A stretch of 64,000 nucleotides of DNA from positions 36,851 to 100,850 of the forward strand of contig JAGWBV010000012.1 of NCBI GenBank assembly GCA_021295715.1. The letters are read 5' to 3'. The notes under the pieces are model-generated. The model did not search any database and was not told the origin of the DNA. It was given only the letters and a program-made list of their open reading frames with translations. This document shows, one piece after another, positions 35,569-45,008 of the stretch (positions within the stretch are counted from its first letter, which is position 1; each line of letters begins with the position of its first letter). Made by a program: the position numbers and the translations under genes. The stretch comes from Candidatus Poribacteria bacterium (GTDB taxonomy: Bacteria > Poribacteria > WGA-4E > WGA-3G).

Positions 35569-37164
35569 TTAGAGGACCTGCGATAGGCGTTTTTGCACCA
35601 CCGGAATCACATAACTCCGAATCTTCACACTGTTAACGGTTTCTGTCTCTGTTCGCGCTTCTGGATTTTGACGATGATCGAAGACAACATAGTACCCCTC
35701 TGCAGTGTCTTCCAATTCCATATACGCTGCAAGTTGCTTTTTACCAGCTTCGTAGTATCGGGCCCCTTCCCATATCTTTGTCTCGATAATATGTTTTCGC
35801 CCCTGATGGAAAATCGCTATATCCATTTTGCCGCGCCCGGTTTGCCCTTCAAGGTAGATATTTCCGTGCACCAATTGGACGAACTGATCCAGATACGCAT
35901 AGAGGAGATATTGCCCAACAAACTCTTTCGGGGTATCAGGGATTTGCAGGATCCGGAAGCCTGCACGGGCAATAAAATCCCGGAAGTTATCAAGGAGTAA
36001 ACCCATCTCAATCTGCCCTGTAGGCGTGAGGTAATCAGCCAGGTCGGGGCTGGTGCCCTCAGGAAAATATTCCTGCTCTAACCCATTCACCAGCGGCTTG
36101 AACGTTTGCAAAATACGTTGCTGATAAATAGGATTGAGAATTTCACACATTCCGTCAGCCCCTCTCACAATGACACCATAAGTCGTGAGTTCGTCGATGA
36201 CCGGGTCGTCCCGGTTAAAGCGCACCCCGCTCTCGTAAGAGGCGATTTCCATGAGGATGCTTTCAAAACGCGGATTTCTGCGGATATTGGTCAGTAGGTG
36301 GGCGATATTGACATTTATTTCCTCAAGGAGGCGTGTATGTGCTGCTGCAAAGTGTGCCATCGTAATCGTTTCAGTTTTCGGGATGTCCAGTTCTTCCGTA
36401 AGGATCTGTGCACATCGGTTGACGAGGAAGGGCTGCCCAGCAGTCTGCTTATGGAGCGATGTGATGACTTCAGGAGCGAAGGTTTGTCCAACTTCGTCCG
36501 TATACTGCGCAAGCAGATCGCCTACCTGTTCGCGCGTGAAGTTGGGGAGGTGGAATTCATCTTGGATATTGAACGGCGAGATGGAACGGTCGTAATCAAG
36601 TTGTGTGATGTTTTTGACCCCAACGATCCCGACGCTATGGGGGCACCGTATTTTACCCGATAGATAAATATCACGGAGCACGCGGAGAAACCCCGTCACG
36701 GCACCACGTGGAATCGCATCAAATTCGTCAATAATGAGGACAACCCTTTGGTTCTTTAGAAATCCTGCTAATTGTCTAAAGAACCTTCGCAAGGAGAGGT
36801 GATTCGTGAATTGCGCGTTCCCCAAAGGCTGCACGAGTGGCTCAGGCAGTGACTCATCCCGTTCTTGGAAGACAGCCACTACTTTCTCAGGAATATCTTC
36901 CGCGATGCCTCCGTAAAACTCTGCAGGCGTGCAGCCTTCATATACCTCAAAATTGAGGTGTATAGGGAAGTAGGTTAAATCTGTAGCGGCGAGTTCTGCG
37001 AGTGCTAATTGGAAGAAAGTCGTTTTACCCGTCTGCCGGGGCGCGAAAAGGACGATATACTTTCCTTCTTTGACGCGCCTAATAAAATCGGAAACCTCTG
37101 CTGTCCGAGGGACGAGGTAGTTATCTTCAGGATATAGGCGGCCTTGGGTTCCAAAGCGTCGCAT
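35569..37164 (-). CDS. AAA-like ATPase fused to a PD-(D/E)XK nuclease-like domain
   Basis: A 531-aa protein counted from the ATG at 37164 (MRRFGTQG). TTG or ATG starts up to 18 bases upstream are also possible. Walker A is APRQTGKTTF, and Walker B is VVLIIDEFDAIPRG. A winged-helix-like middle follows. The C-terminal domain has the Asp then Glu-x-Lys of restriction-like nucleases in GKMDIAIFHQGRKHIIETKIW. Such AAA/DUF1703-type proteins are multi-copy in many environmental genomes and their role is unsettled; a link to mobile-DNA or defence functions is only an inference. Confidence 0.8.
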   Translation of the reverse strand: MRRFGTQGRLYPEDNYLVPRTAEVSDFIRRVKEGKYIVLFAPRQTGKTTFFQLALAELAATDLTYFPIHLNFEVYEGCTPAEFYGGIAEDIPEKVVAVFQERDESLPEPLVQPLGNAQFTNHLSLRRFFRQLAGFLKNQRVVLIIDEFDAIPRGAVTGFLRVLRDIYLSGKIRCPHSVGIVGVKNITQLDYDRSISPFNIQDEFHLPNFTREQVGDLLAQYTDEVGQTFAPEVITSLHKQTAGQPFLVNRCAQILTEELDIPKTETITMAHFAAAHTRLLEEINVNIAHLLTNIRRNPRFESILMEIASYESGVRFNRDDPVIDELTTYGVIVRGADGMCEILNPIYQQRILQTFKPLVNGLEQEYFPEGTSPDLADYLTPTGQIEMGLLLDNFRDFIARAGFRILQIPDTPKEFVGQYLLYAYLDQFVQLVHGNIYLEGQTGRGKMDIAIFHQGRKHIIETKIWEGARYYEAGKKQLAAYMELEDTAEGYYVVFDHRQNPEARTETETVNSVKIRSYVIPVVQKRLSQVL

Positions 37165-37258
37165 ATTTATTCGCATCTCCAAACTTCGTAGTGGCTATCG
37201 ACTTTCAGCCTATTCGCAATGGGTTTTCATCGGTTTTCGGTTTCCATCAGCTGTAGGA

Positions 37259-37300
37259 GCGAGCTGCGCTCGCGACTCTTTCTGACTGCTGACTGCTAAG
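37259..37300. repeat. TAGGAGCG hairpin plus TCAGCAGTCAG repeat
   Basis: GCGAGC-TGC-GCTCGC (37259-37273) is a perfect hairpin preceded by TGTAGGA. It is followed by CTTTCTGACTGCTGACTGCT, a reverse copy of the CAGCAGTCAGGAAAGAG type seen at 55834. A further CACCCC/GGGGTG stem lies at 37309-37345 and may be a weak terminator. Confidence 0.6.
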
Positions 37301-37399
37301 AATTATACACCCCTTTCCGAAGCTTTTCAAACGAAAAAGGGGGTGAGTTGTTCTCGGAGTTGGAGTCGTGTATTTCGGAGGTGTGATTTGATAGTGCCT

Positions 37400-37726
37400 T
37401 CAGAGCGGTTCAAATTGCGTCAAGTCTTGTGCTGTCTCTGCGCTTTTGACGCATCCCTGATTGTCAATTTGCTTCTCCACCTTGATGGTACTTTCGGGTG
37501 GAATGCGAATCGGGTTCTCCTGTGTCCCTGTGTAGATTGCGTAGGTTTCTATAGGGCAGAGGGTCATCTGTGTGCCTTCAGAGAGGAAGCTTTCAAACCA
37601 CCAAGCGTTGTCTCCGAGAACGTAAAAGGTGTATACGTCCCCCGTTTGTGTATGCCCTGTAATACGGATTTTTTCGGTGTTCACGCGATGTCTTTCAGAG
37701 ATTGTAAGAATAATTTCTTTTTTCAT
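37400..37726 (-). CDS. Hypothetical protein, 108 aa
   Basis: A small soluble protein with beta-strand-like alternation (KIRITGHTQTGDVYTFYVLG) and a Trp pair (NAWWFESFLSEG). No family is recognised, and no Shine-Dalgarno is visible before the ATG. It lies between the AAA/nuclease gene and a degraded glycosyltransferase on the same strand. Confidence 0.45.
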   Translation of the reverse strand: MKKEIILTISERHRVNTEKIRITGHTQTGDVYTFYVLGDNAWWFESFLSEGTQMTLCPIETYAIYTGTQENPIRIPPESTIKVEKQIDNQGCVKSAETAQDLTQFEPL

Positions 37727-37785
37727 AACGATGCCTAAAAACGATTTTCATCCCTTCACGCTTTCGCTGATAAGCAGACGTAGGT

Positions 37786-38500
37786 TCATTGTGTTACCGC
37801 TGGAACGTTTTTTCCGCGTGTGTCAAGGACGCGATATATCCAAACATAGTCAATCCCATTTAACCGCACCACGTGTTCGAGTTCACGGTGAAGATCACTA
37901 CGGGGTTGCAAAACGGATGACGGTTTGCCGCCTTCAGGGAGGGGATCCACAGAGGATCCTTGAATCTGTCTACCGCGGACGTACTCAACATCATAATCGA
38001 AGTCAATGTTGTGCGGAAATGTCTCACTGTTGCGTCGTCTCCATGTTTTCCCAACGAAATACTTATTCAGGTTACTGCTAAACCGACTCACTCGCACCTG
38101 TAGGTGTTGCGCATCCGGTTTAGCATTGAGATAAGCGGCGGCGACATCCAATCCTACACCGCCCCCAACAGAGGTGTTTTTAGAAATCCATTCCCCGGAT
38201 AAAATCGGAAAGTGATAAGTGGCATAATAGGGATGGAGTTTCAGTACTGGCAGGGTTTGTAAAACAACAACTGCCACGAGAAAAAGCAAACGCACGTATT
38301 TTTTTGAGATGTGCTGGGTGATGTAAATGCCCCCCATAGCCGAGAGGAGGCAAGAAAATCACGAGATACCGGGTGATTTTCTTGGCGACGAAACTCAGTC
38401 CGATGACGTAAAAAAGTACAAAGAGAAGGAACACGACCATGATACGAAATGCTTTTTTCTCCTGATGTCTTTGCCTCCAGGTCCCGTACATTGCCCCCAA
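37786..38500 (-). pseudogene. GT39-like membrane glycosyltransferase, C-terminal relic
   Basis: In one frame (to about 38335) it reads GAMYGTWRQRHQEKKAFRIM, VVFLLFVLFYVIGLSFVAKK and ITRYLVIFLPPLG, typical of the late membrane helices of PMT/ArnT-like (GT39) enzymes. At a run of six G (minus strand, about 38331-38336) it must shift frame to continue GGIYITQHISKKYVRLLFLV and a periplasmic C-terminal domain. A TAA a few codons upstream of the first recognisable residues and the absence of the catalytic N-terminus show 5' truncation. The transposase relic follows immediately upstream. Confidence 0.68.
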
Positions 38501-38645
38501 AGTGAGTACTTACTGTTACCCACAAGTTTTTTGTGTGGTGTCTGTCGGTGGTGGTTCTAAGAGACATGCTTCTCTCCAAGTTCGTCAAACAGTGTGAAGG
38601 TGTTGGAAATATCCGTCAACCGTTGCCACCCTCGCCATAAGACGG

Positions 38646-39345
38646 TCACGCCGGGGGGGCATCAGACGGACGTCCCAAGAACCCGCCGAGTTTGGCGATC
38701 CAAAGGACGACTTGGGTAACGGTGGGTGTTTTCTTGGGGAAAGTGCGGGTCTTGTGGGTTAGGGCGTAAAGTGCTTTCCACTCATTTTCCGGCACGACTT
38801 GCGTGCAATCTGCCTCGGGGAGGTGCCGGTTGAGGAGCGTCATCCAGTAGAGTCGCCACGCAATGACACTCAGTAAAGCGATATACCGCAGGAGGCGGTC
38901 TTTAGTTTGGAATCGAGCGTGCTCCACCTTGGTCCCGGATTTCAGGACTTTGAAATAGACCTCAATGTGCCAGCGCTGGGTATACCACTCAATGCGCTGG
39001 AGTGCCTCGGAGAAGTTGGAAACTTCTACGTTCGTCAGCAGTAGCCAGTTCAGAGGTGTTATGTCATCGGGAGGGTTGGGTTCTGTGACCGACACGAGAA
39101 AGCCCGATACAGGCGGTAAGTTTTTCGTCTCGGGGCGTTGCTGACACCGATGCGGCAGACAGAGCGTCGTCTGGGCGAAACACACTTGTAGATGTGCCTG
39201 ACGCGCAGGAAACCGTTGCGGGCGCGCGGGGACATCAAGCGTCAACTCACCGGCAAGGGGCGCACGACTCACCAAATCCTTCAGAGTCTCGTAGGTATCT
39301 TCACTCCGACGGGGTTGTGCCGAACGTATCACAAACTGAAAAGAC
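38646..39345 (-). mobile_element. IS4-family (Tn5/IS50-type) transposase relic
   Basis: A 233-aa fragment. The IS4 signature Y-x2-R-x3-E-x6-K is intact in YTQRWHIEVYFKVLKSG, preceded by PLNWLLLTNVEVSNFSEALQ and followed by RLLRYIALLSVIAWRLYWMT. The N-terminal half, with the DNA-binding domain and the first two catalytic Asp residues, is missing, so it cannot transpose. The frame opens with FVIRSAQPRR, still transposase-like, fused to the 3' end of the FtsX-type permease gene. I could not find convincing terminal inverted repeats. Confidence 0.82.
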
Positions 39346-40515
39346 AACCGATGTCAGCATCCACGATACCGATAGAACGACGGGCCATTCATCCACAATA
39401 GGGAGAATACGCACCGCAAGCCCTGCCATCCCATGCGCCGCAAGCCAACCGTCCACGATACCGAGGCCCCCACCACAGAAACACAGGGTGATGGATTCTG
39501 TTAAAAATTGCAAAAAAATGTGAATCTGTTTCGCTCCAATTGATTTTCGTAAACCTATCTCGCGGGTCCTTTCACCGACAGAGACGAGACAAATATTCAT
39601 AATGCCAATCCCGCTGACGAAGATCGAAAAACCAGCGATGCTACCTAAGGCGATTTTTATCATCTTTTGGATGTGTTCTAAGCGTCTGACGGTGCGTTTC
39701 GGTATCCGATAGGAGATAAAGTCTTTGATACCCCGGTGTCTCTTCTGTAGCACATCTCGGACAGAATCAATCACGCCAGAGACATCTGCGTCCTTTTGAA
39801 AAAAGACGTGCAGGTCCTCAATATACCGGATGCCAGAGAGCCGTTGCTGATGCGTTGTGAGTGGGACACAGACTATATCGTCCAAGGAGGTGTAGCTGCG
39901 GAGACTTCTGCCTTTCGCTGCCATAATACCGATGACACGACACCGCACGAAGGGGTGTCGCCAGCGGATTTTCATTTTCACTTCCTGCCCAATGGCATTG
40001 ATGTTGCCAAACAGATCCATCGCGGCTTCAGCACCGAGGACGCACACCTGGGCTGCGCTGTCAATATCCGCTCGTGTAAAAAAACGTCCGTATTGCACAT
40101 TCCAATGCATGCCTGTGGCATAGTCTGCTGTCACGCCTTCAACATAAGGACGTGTTTGTCCGCCCTGTCGACTCGTGATGATCCCTTGATACCCCCTATT
40201 TTTCGGCAAGACGAAGTGGACATCCGGACATTCTGCTTCAATGGCGCGAACGTCAGAGAGTGTATAACGTTCGGTTGTAAGTCTTACGAATCGACTGCGT
40301 CTCCAAATAGAATGGCGTGTCCTGAAGTGAACTTGGTTAGCACCACCCATTTTTTCGATGTCTTTGACGATGAGCCGTTTCGCGCCGTCTCCGATAGCCA
40401 TCATGCAGAGAACACTTGCAATGCCGATAAAGATGCCAAGGATAGAAAGTCCCGCACGGAGTCGATTTTGAGAAATATGTAAGAGCCCGGCAGCAATCGC
40501 GTCATAAAGTTTCAT
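39301..40515 (-). CDS. MacB/FtsX-like ABC permease, truncated at the 3' end
   Basis: A 404-aa protein with the MacB layout: an N-terminal helix after AAGLLHISQNRLRAGLSILG, a periplasmic core domain (about 45-275), and C-terminal helices with GIMNICLVSVGERTREIGLR. The last helix should end with a FGxxPAxxAAxxxPIEALR-type tail; instead the frame reads FSVCDTFGTTPSE and stops at the junction with the transposase relic. Its start overlaps the WD40 gene by 14 bases, so the two are translationally linked. No MacB-type ATPase is present in the window beside it. Confidence 0.8.
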   Translation of the reverse strand: MKLYDAIAAGLLHISQNRLRAGLSILGIFIGIASVLCMMAIGDGAKRLIVKDIEKMGGANQVHFRTRHSIWRRSRFVRLTTERYTLSDVRAIEAECPDVHFVLPKNRGYQGIITSRQGGQTRPYVEGVTADYATGMHWNVQYGRFFTRADIDSAAQVCVLGAEAAMDLFGNINAIGQEVKMKIRWRHPFVRCRVIGIMAAKGRSLRSYTSLDDIVCVPLTTHQQRLSGIRYIEDLHVFFQKDADVSGVIDSVRDVLQKRHRGIKDFISYRIPKRTVRRLEHIQKMIKIALGSIAGFSIFVSGIGIMNICLVSVGERTREIGLRKSIGAKQIHIFLQFLTESITLCFCGGGLGIVDGWLAAHGMAGLAVRILPIVDEWPVVLSVSWMLTSVVFSVCDTFGTTPSE

Positions 40516-42493
40516 GGTCCAAATAAGGGGTCATATCCCATAAAAGGATCGTACCATCAAAGCTTCCACTCGCTAAAAGCGCGCCGTCGGGCGAAAAGGC
40601 AAGGTCTTGAACGTCAGTTGGGTGTCCCCAAAAGGTTGCGATATTTTCACCCGTGGCAACATCCCATAAATAAATAGGGACCTTTTCTGTCTGACACCAC
40701 CATGTGCCCGAAGCCATATACCGTCCACAAGGCGAAAATGCCAAAGCAAACTGCCGCCTATATTCTCGTGGTAAGAGGATGATCATGTGAGTTTCATAGG
40801 TGTTCGCATCCCACAACCGAATTCCCCCCTCCATACCTGCAGCAAGGAAATTACCACATGGGGAGAATGTGATCGCCTGAACTGCCGTATGACGATAACG
40901 GGGCGTTTCTCCTTGCAGTACCGCTTCAATTGTATCCGCGTCCCCTTTATAGATATTCGCATTTAATTCCGGTGTTGACGGCAGTGAATCGGTAGACAAT
41001 GGTGGACTTAACCGAAGCGCGATGATTGCTTTGCCTGACGTAACGTCCCACACCCGGGCGGTTTGATCCCTTGAGACGCTTGCCAATCTTTTTTCATCAG
41101 GTGAGAATGCACACGATTCAATATAATCCGTCTGTCCTCTAAGAACGCTCTCTTTTCCGCTGCTATCCCATACATAGATATTTCCGCTCTGTATCGGGCA
41201 AGCCCAGAGGTTACCTGTAACCGAGAAAAAACCTCTGCTTATGCCTGCGTGAGGCGCATCCACGGTGGCGATGATTTCATGGGAGTCGAGGTTGCAGACG
41301 CTGAGTGTTTGCTCATCGGCAAGCAGAACCCGCATATTATCAGTTGAAGTGGAACATACAGCGTAGGATCGCTTCTGTTTACCGAAGTTTACCGCATGCC
41401 GCTCCCTTTTTTTTATATCCCAAAGGGCACATTGCCATCCCGCTTCAATCGCAACAAGTCTCTGACCATCCGGTGAAAAAGCCAGTGAATGAGTAAAAGG
41501 TGTGTGTCTGGAGACGGTTGAGACCAATTCGGACGACTGATGCCATACACTGAAGTTTCGCGAACCAGCGACCGCCAAATGTCTACCATCTAAAAAGCAC
41601 CTACCCCCGATGGCACCATGATGTTCAAATATACCCAGTTTTTCATTACGTGCGACATCCCAGACGGAAACAGTATCTTCCTCAATAGCCGCAGCCAGCA
41701 GTCTACCTGCCGGTGTATAACTCGGTATCACAGCATACTTTGCATATTCAACAGGACATCCAACAGGCTGCGCAGTTTTGGCATCCCACTGTTGTAATGT
41801 TCCCTTGTGATCTCCAGAGGCAATGAACCTACCACACGCTGAGAACGCCAGGGCAACCACCATTTGAGTATGTCCTGTGAAACAAGCGATCTGTTCACTT
41901 GTCTGACTATCCCATATCGAAACGGTATTTTCAGCTGTTGCAGCGGCAATTAAAGTGGCATCGGGGGAATAGACGAGTGGAATGATATAAGGGCGATGAC
42001 GAAAAAACTCTGCTTTTTTTATTTTCGCAAGCTTTTTCCCTGTTTCCGGGCACCAGACATAAACCGCATCATAACGTCCCCCAGTGGAGGCGAGACGGGC
42101 ACCATCAGGTGAAAAAGCAAGCTGAGAGGCTGCATCAAACAGGTCTCCTCGCTGCATCTTTGAAACGCAACATTTGCTTTGCACTTGCCATACTTTTATA
42201 TCACCATCCCAATTGCCGGTGGCAAGCAAGTCACCTTTCGGAGAAAATGTGATCGCCAAAACAACGCCGCGCTCGGTATCCAATAAGGCAACAGGAGACA
42301 TGGTAGAAATCTCGTACAACCAGACACCGATACGACTACCTACAGCAAGTAATTCTCTGTCAGGGGAAAATGCTACGTCTGATACTATTCCTCGCCCCAG
42401 ACGTGCAATTGCCCCCGTTTGGAGTCCCCACGTGGTGACATCTTCGTTTCTGTCAGTAGTGCTTCTGATTCTCCGTCGGGTTTGATTTTCCAC
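40502..42493 (-). CDS. WD40 repeat beta-propeller protein
   Basis: A 663-aa protein starting at the GTG at 42493, which has GGTGGGGAT upstream; a TTG 33 bases earlier is possible. At least 11 WD40 units are visible from repeated LAFSPDGxxLAS...VWD cores (VSDVAFSPDRELLAVGSRIG, DLAFSPDGALLASGSFDG), enough for one or two propellers. No signal peptide or catalytic domain is present, so a scaffolding or sensing role is likely. It lies between the Cys-rich protein and the FtsX permease in an apparent four-gene operon. Confidence 0.88.
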   Translation of the reverse strand: MENQTRRRIRSTTDRNEDVTTWGLQTGAIARLGRGIVSDVAFSPDRELLAVGSRIGVWLYEISTMSPVALLDTERGVVLAITFSPKGDLLATGNWDGDIKVWQVQSKCCVSKMQRGDLFDAASQLAFSPDGARLASTGGRYDAVYVWCPETGKKLAKIKKAEFFRHRPYIIPLVYSPDATLIAAATAENTVSIWDSQTSEQIACFTGHTQMVVALAFSACGRFIASGDHKGTLQQWDAKTAQPVGCPVEYAKYAVIPSYTPAGRLLAAAIEEDTVSVWDVARNEKLGIFEHHGAIGGRCFLDGRHLAVAGSRNFSVWHQSSELVSTVSRHTPFTHSLAFSPDGQRLVAIEAGWQCALWDIKKRERHAVNFGKQKRSYAVCSTSTDNMRVLLADEQTLSVCNLDSHEIIATVDAPHAGISRGFFSVTGNLWACPIQSGNIYVWDSSGKESVLRGQTDYIESCAFSPDEKRLASVSRDQTARVWDVTSGKAIIALRLSPPLSTDSLPSTPELNANIYKGDADTIEAVLQGETPRYRHTAVQAITFSPCGNFLAAGMEGGIRLWDANTYETHMIILLPREYRRQFALAFSPCGRYMASGTWWCQTEKVPIYLWDVATGENIATFWGHPTDVQDLAFSPDGALLASGSFDGTILLWDMTPYLDHETL

Positions 42494-42561
42494 CAGATCC
42501 CCACCTTTTGGCGAGTCGTAGGACAATTTATTGCTTGACGACTTACTGCCACTTTCTTTGA

Positions 42562-43026
42562 TTAGCCTTCTGCTCCGCCAGATCGATCACCGTCGGTGCA
42601 ACCAGAACCATCGCCACACATTGTCGAATCACTATCTTTGTTAGAACAATGTGCATTACAAGTGGAGCAGTCACAACCACCGTCACAGGAGTCGATTTTG
42701 CTACAGCCTGAACAATCCTCGTCGTCGCAGCCTCTACCAAGACAGTTACAAGCGGAGCCTGTATAGATATTGACATTGTTGAGGTCACCGGTTCCGGAAC
42801 TTGGAACCTCGGGGACTTCACTGCCACAGCAACTTCCTGTCTTCAATTGGGCAATAGTGCCATCGGAACGGATGGCATCCGTGTTTCCACCGCAGCAACT
42901 TTTCTGTGCCTCGGTCTCCACAACAAAGCCATCATACATACCTGCGAAAGCGAGTCCGCCAGCAAGGAGTAGAACGATTAAAACTTGCCAGAGAGCATTG
43001 GGGTTGTTCAAAAATTTTTTCAACAT
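42562..43026 (-). CDS. Membrane-anchored Cys-rich protein
   Basis: A 154-aa protein with one N-terminal membrane segment (about 12-30: ALWQVLIVLLLAGGLAFAGM) and a tail holding about 16 cysteines in short CC, CxC and CxxC spacings (SCCGG, GSCCGS, CNCLGRGC, CDGGCDCSTC). The tail would lie outside the membrane and could bind metal or form disulfides. It starts 2 bases after the sigma gene stop, and the AAGGAG inside that gene's last codons serves as its ribosome site, so the pair is coupled. I do not recognise a family. Confidence 0.72.
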   Translation of the reverse strand: MLKKFLNNPNALWQVLIVLLLAGGLAFAGMYDGFVVETEAQKSCCGGNTDAIRSDGTIAQLKTGSCCGSEVPEVPSSGTGDLNNVNIYTGSACNCLGRGCDDEDCSGCSKIDSCDGGCDCSTCNAHCSNKDSDSTMCGDGSGCTDGDRSGGAEG

Positions 43027-43028
43027 TA

Positions 43029-43430
43029 TTAAATCTCCTTAGCAGTCTGACGAATAACAGCAGTCGCTGCGACTTCGCCTTCAGCGTCATAAACGTCTGT
43101 GTAGTCTTGCGTTGCACCGGGCTTTTTGTTCTTTCGGTGCCATCCCGCGACCAGTTGGCTGGCGATACGGAACATCCAGTTCAGAACCTTTTCAGGCTCT
43201 TGAAGCGTGTGTAAATGTTCTTTTGCTTTGAGGAACATGTCGTTAACCAATTCCTCAGCATCACGCCGGTCGTCGATTTTGCTGATGATGAACTCGTAGA
43301 GTCGAGTGCTGTGTCGTTTATAAAGTGCATCAAAAGCAGTTTCGTCGCCAGTTAGGATCTGAAGGACAAGTTCTGCGTCTCGTCTTTGGTCACTTGATAT
43401 AGCGTTCTCCAGTTGAAAGCAGTCTCGCAA
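43029..43430 (-). CDS. ECF-type sigma factor containing region 2 only
   Basis: A 133-aa protein from the TTG at 43430 (an in-frame TGA lies two codons earlier). ETAFDALYKRHSTRLYEFII and DAEELVNDMFLKAKEHL are sigma region 2 (core binding and -10 melting). The chain ends AVIRQTAKEI, just where a linker to region 4 would begin, and no region 4 is encoded. It may be a truncated gene or a genuine sigma-2-only regulator. It heads an operon with the Cys-rich, WD40 and permease genes. Confidence 0.75.
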   Translation of the reverse strand: MRDCFQLENAISSDQRRDAELVLQILTGDETAFDALYKRHSTRLYEFIISKIDDRRDAEELVNDMFLKAKEHLHTLQEPEKVLNWMFRIASQLVAGWHRKNKKPGATQDYTDVYDAEGEVAATAVIRQTAKEI

Positions 43431-43869
43431 ATCTCAAAAGTTAAAATGAGATTTTTGTGCTTTCATAAACTATGAATGCGGATTTTGAAAAAAGTCTCAT
43501 AGAAACATGAATTTGATTTAAGAATTTAGCGTGTCGGCATACTTTTAACTCTTCCTTCTTAAAGACTCCCTTTTTTCGGCGGAAACGTGCATAATGGAAA
43601 AAATGAAAAATTTTAGTTTTTGTATGGGGTTGATTGTCAGGATCATCGTCCATAAGATTTGAGGGTTTATGGGATTATAGGTATTTCTCGGTCCAAGAGT
43701 ATTCTTTATGGACAAGACTTATGAGAACGCCTCTTGAGAAGAAAACATGTGGGTAGGTTTCAGGGGGTGGGATATGGAGAGTGGTTTCGCCTCGGATGCA
43801 GCTGAATTTGCACTTGACGGGACTCATAGAGATTTGTAAAATAGGTGTATCTCATGCAAGGAGTCTACG
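43431..43869. other. Intergenic region without a supported gene
   Basis: An AT-rich divergent spacer between the sigma operon (minus) and the dehydrogenase (plus). Short frames here lack ribosome sites and family features, and no repeat from the families listed elsewhere was found. Confidence 0.4.
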
Positions 43870-44892
43870 ATGCCGAAATTTACAGCCGAAGAACTCACCG
43901 AAATTTGCCTAAGTGTCTTCCAAAAATTAAATATCTCCGCTGCTGAAGCAGAAGTGGTAACCCGTTCCATGGTGGATGCCAACCGCGTCGGACACGATTC
44001 ACACGGTGTGATCCATCTTGCGAAGTATGTGCGTGAATTAGAAGACGGGTTAATCCAGCCCGGTGCCCCAACAGAGACCTTACACGAATCTGCTTCAATC
44101 TCGGTCTTAGATGGCAATTGGGGCTTCGGTCCCGTAATTGCAACCCGTGCCGTTGAGATGGCAATCCAGAAAGCAAAGCAGACGGATATAAGCTCGGTTG
44201 CGGTTTCGCGGTGTAATGAGACAGGAAGGTTAGGTGGATACGCCTGCCTCGCAGCAGATGCGGAAATGATTGGGTTGCTTATGGCGAACGACCATGGTGG
44301 TGGCACGTGTGTCGCACCGCACGGCGGCGTTGAAGGTAGGCTTTCTACGAATCCGATGGCGTGTGCAGTGCCGATTGAGGGAAAAGATCCGATTGTATTG
44401 GATATGTCTACGAGTGTTGTCGCGTCCGGGAAGATTCGGGTCAAACAGCATCGGAACGAACCCGTCCCGCACGGATGGCTCATTGACGCTGAAGGCAAGT
44501 CAACAACAAATCCAGACGATTTCTATGACGTGCCACCCGCCGCCTTATTGCCGTTCGGTGGATCAGTTTCTGAACACAAAGGGTTCGGGTTGAGTGTCAT
44601 TGTTGACATCCTGTCGGGCGCGCTCACGGGTGCTGGGTGTAGTCAGGGTGAAGATGCCCGTGTCGGCAATGGGTTGTTTGTGCTGGTGATAAATGTTGCC
44701 AGTTTTAGAGGGTTTCCGGGGTTCAGCGCGGAGATACAACGCTTTGTTGACTATCTCAAATCGGCAAAACGCGATGCTGGCGTTGACGCAATTCGGGTGC
44801 CGGGTGAACGCGGTTGGGAAGAACAGCGCAAGCGGGAACGGGACGGTATTCCGATAGACACCGAGACCTGGGCACAAATTCTGGCACTGTGA
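43870..44892 (+). CDS. LDH2/MDH2-family NAD(P)-dependent oxidoreductase
   Basis: A 340-aa protein of the malate/L-lactate/L-sulfolactate dehydrogenase family, unrelated to classical LDH. Conserved segments are NRVGHDSHGVIHLAKYV with the catalytic His, GNWGFGPVIATRAVEMAI, SSVAVSRCNETGRLGGYA, LSTNPMACAVPIEG, VLDMSTSVVASGKIRV and GGSVSEHKGFGLSVIVDILS. The substrate could be malate, lactate, sulfolactate or a similar 2-hydroxy acid. AAGGAG lies upstream of the ATG. It converges with the sugar ABC ATPase gene. Confidence 0.9.
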   Translation: MPKFTAEELTEICLSVFQKLNISAAEAEVVTRSMVDANRVGHDSHGVIHLAKYVRELEDGLIQPGAPTETLHESASISVLDGNWGFGPVIATRAVEMAIQKAKQTDISSVAVSRCNETGRLGGYACLAADAEMIGLLMANDHGGGTCVAPHGGVEGRLSTNPMACAVPIEGKDPIVLDMSTSVVASGKIRVKQHRNEPVPHGWLIDAEGKSTTNPDDFYDVPPAALLPFGGSVSEHKGFGLSVIVDILSGALTGAGCSQGEDARVGNGLFVLVINVASFRGFPGFSAEIQRFVDYLKSAKRDAGVDAIRVPGERGWEEQRKRERDGIPIDTETWAQILAL

Positions 44893-44932
44893 ACATCGTA
44901 CCACAATTCTTTTCTTATATTGCCCTCATTAA

Positions 44933-44965
44933 ACCAAAACGGTAGCCTGCCACAACGGCGCAGGC
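44933..44965 (+). repeat. ACGGTAGCCTGC(A/C)ACAA dispersed repeat (copy 1)
   Basis: ACCAAAACGGTAGCCTGCCA followed by CAACGGCGCAGGC. Related copies are at 58668-58698 and, reversed, at 60620-60652. All three lie within about 130 bases of a CGCAAGG leader box. Confidence 0.8.
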
Positions 44966-45008
44966 AGGTATTTGAAACGCATGTAAGTGTCTGAACGCAC
45001 GTGATTCT

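Noticed and set aside
37309..37345. Strong intrinsic terminator
   Set aside because: The CACCCC/GGGGTG stem is imperfect and no T run follows on the relevant strand, so it is mentioned only as a weak candidate.
43441..43653. 70-aa minus-strand ORF upstream of the sigma gene
   Set aside because: It has no ribosome site, a Lys/Phe-biased composition expected of AT-rich noncoding DNA, and no recognisable motif.
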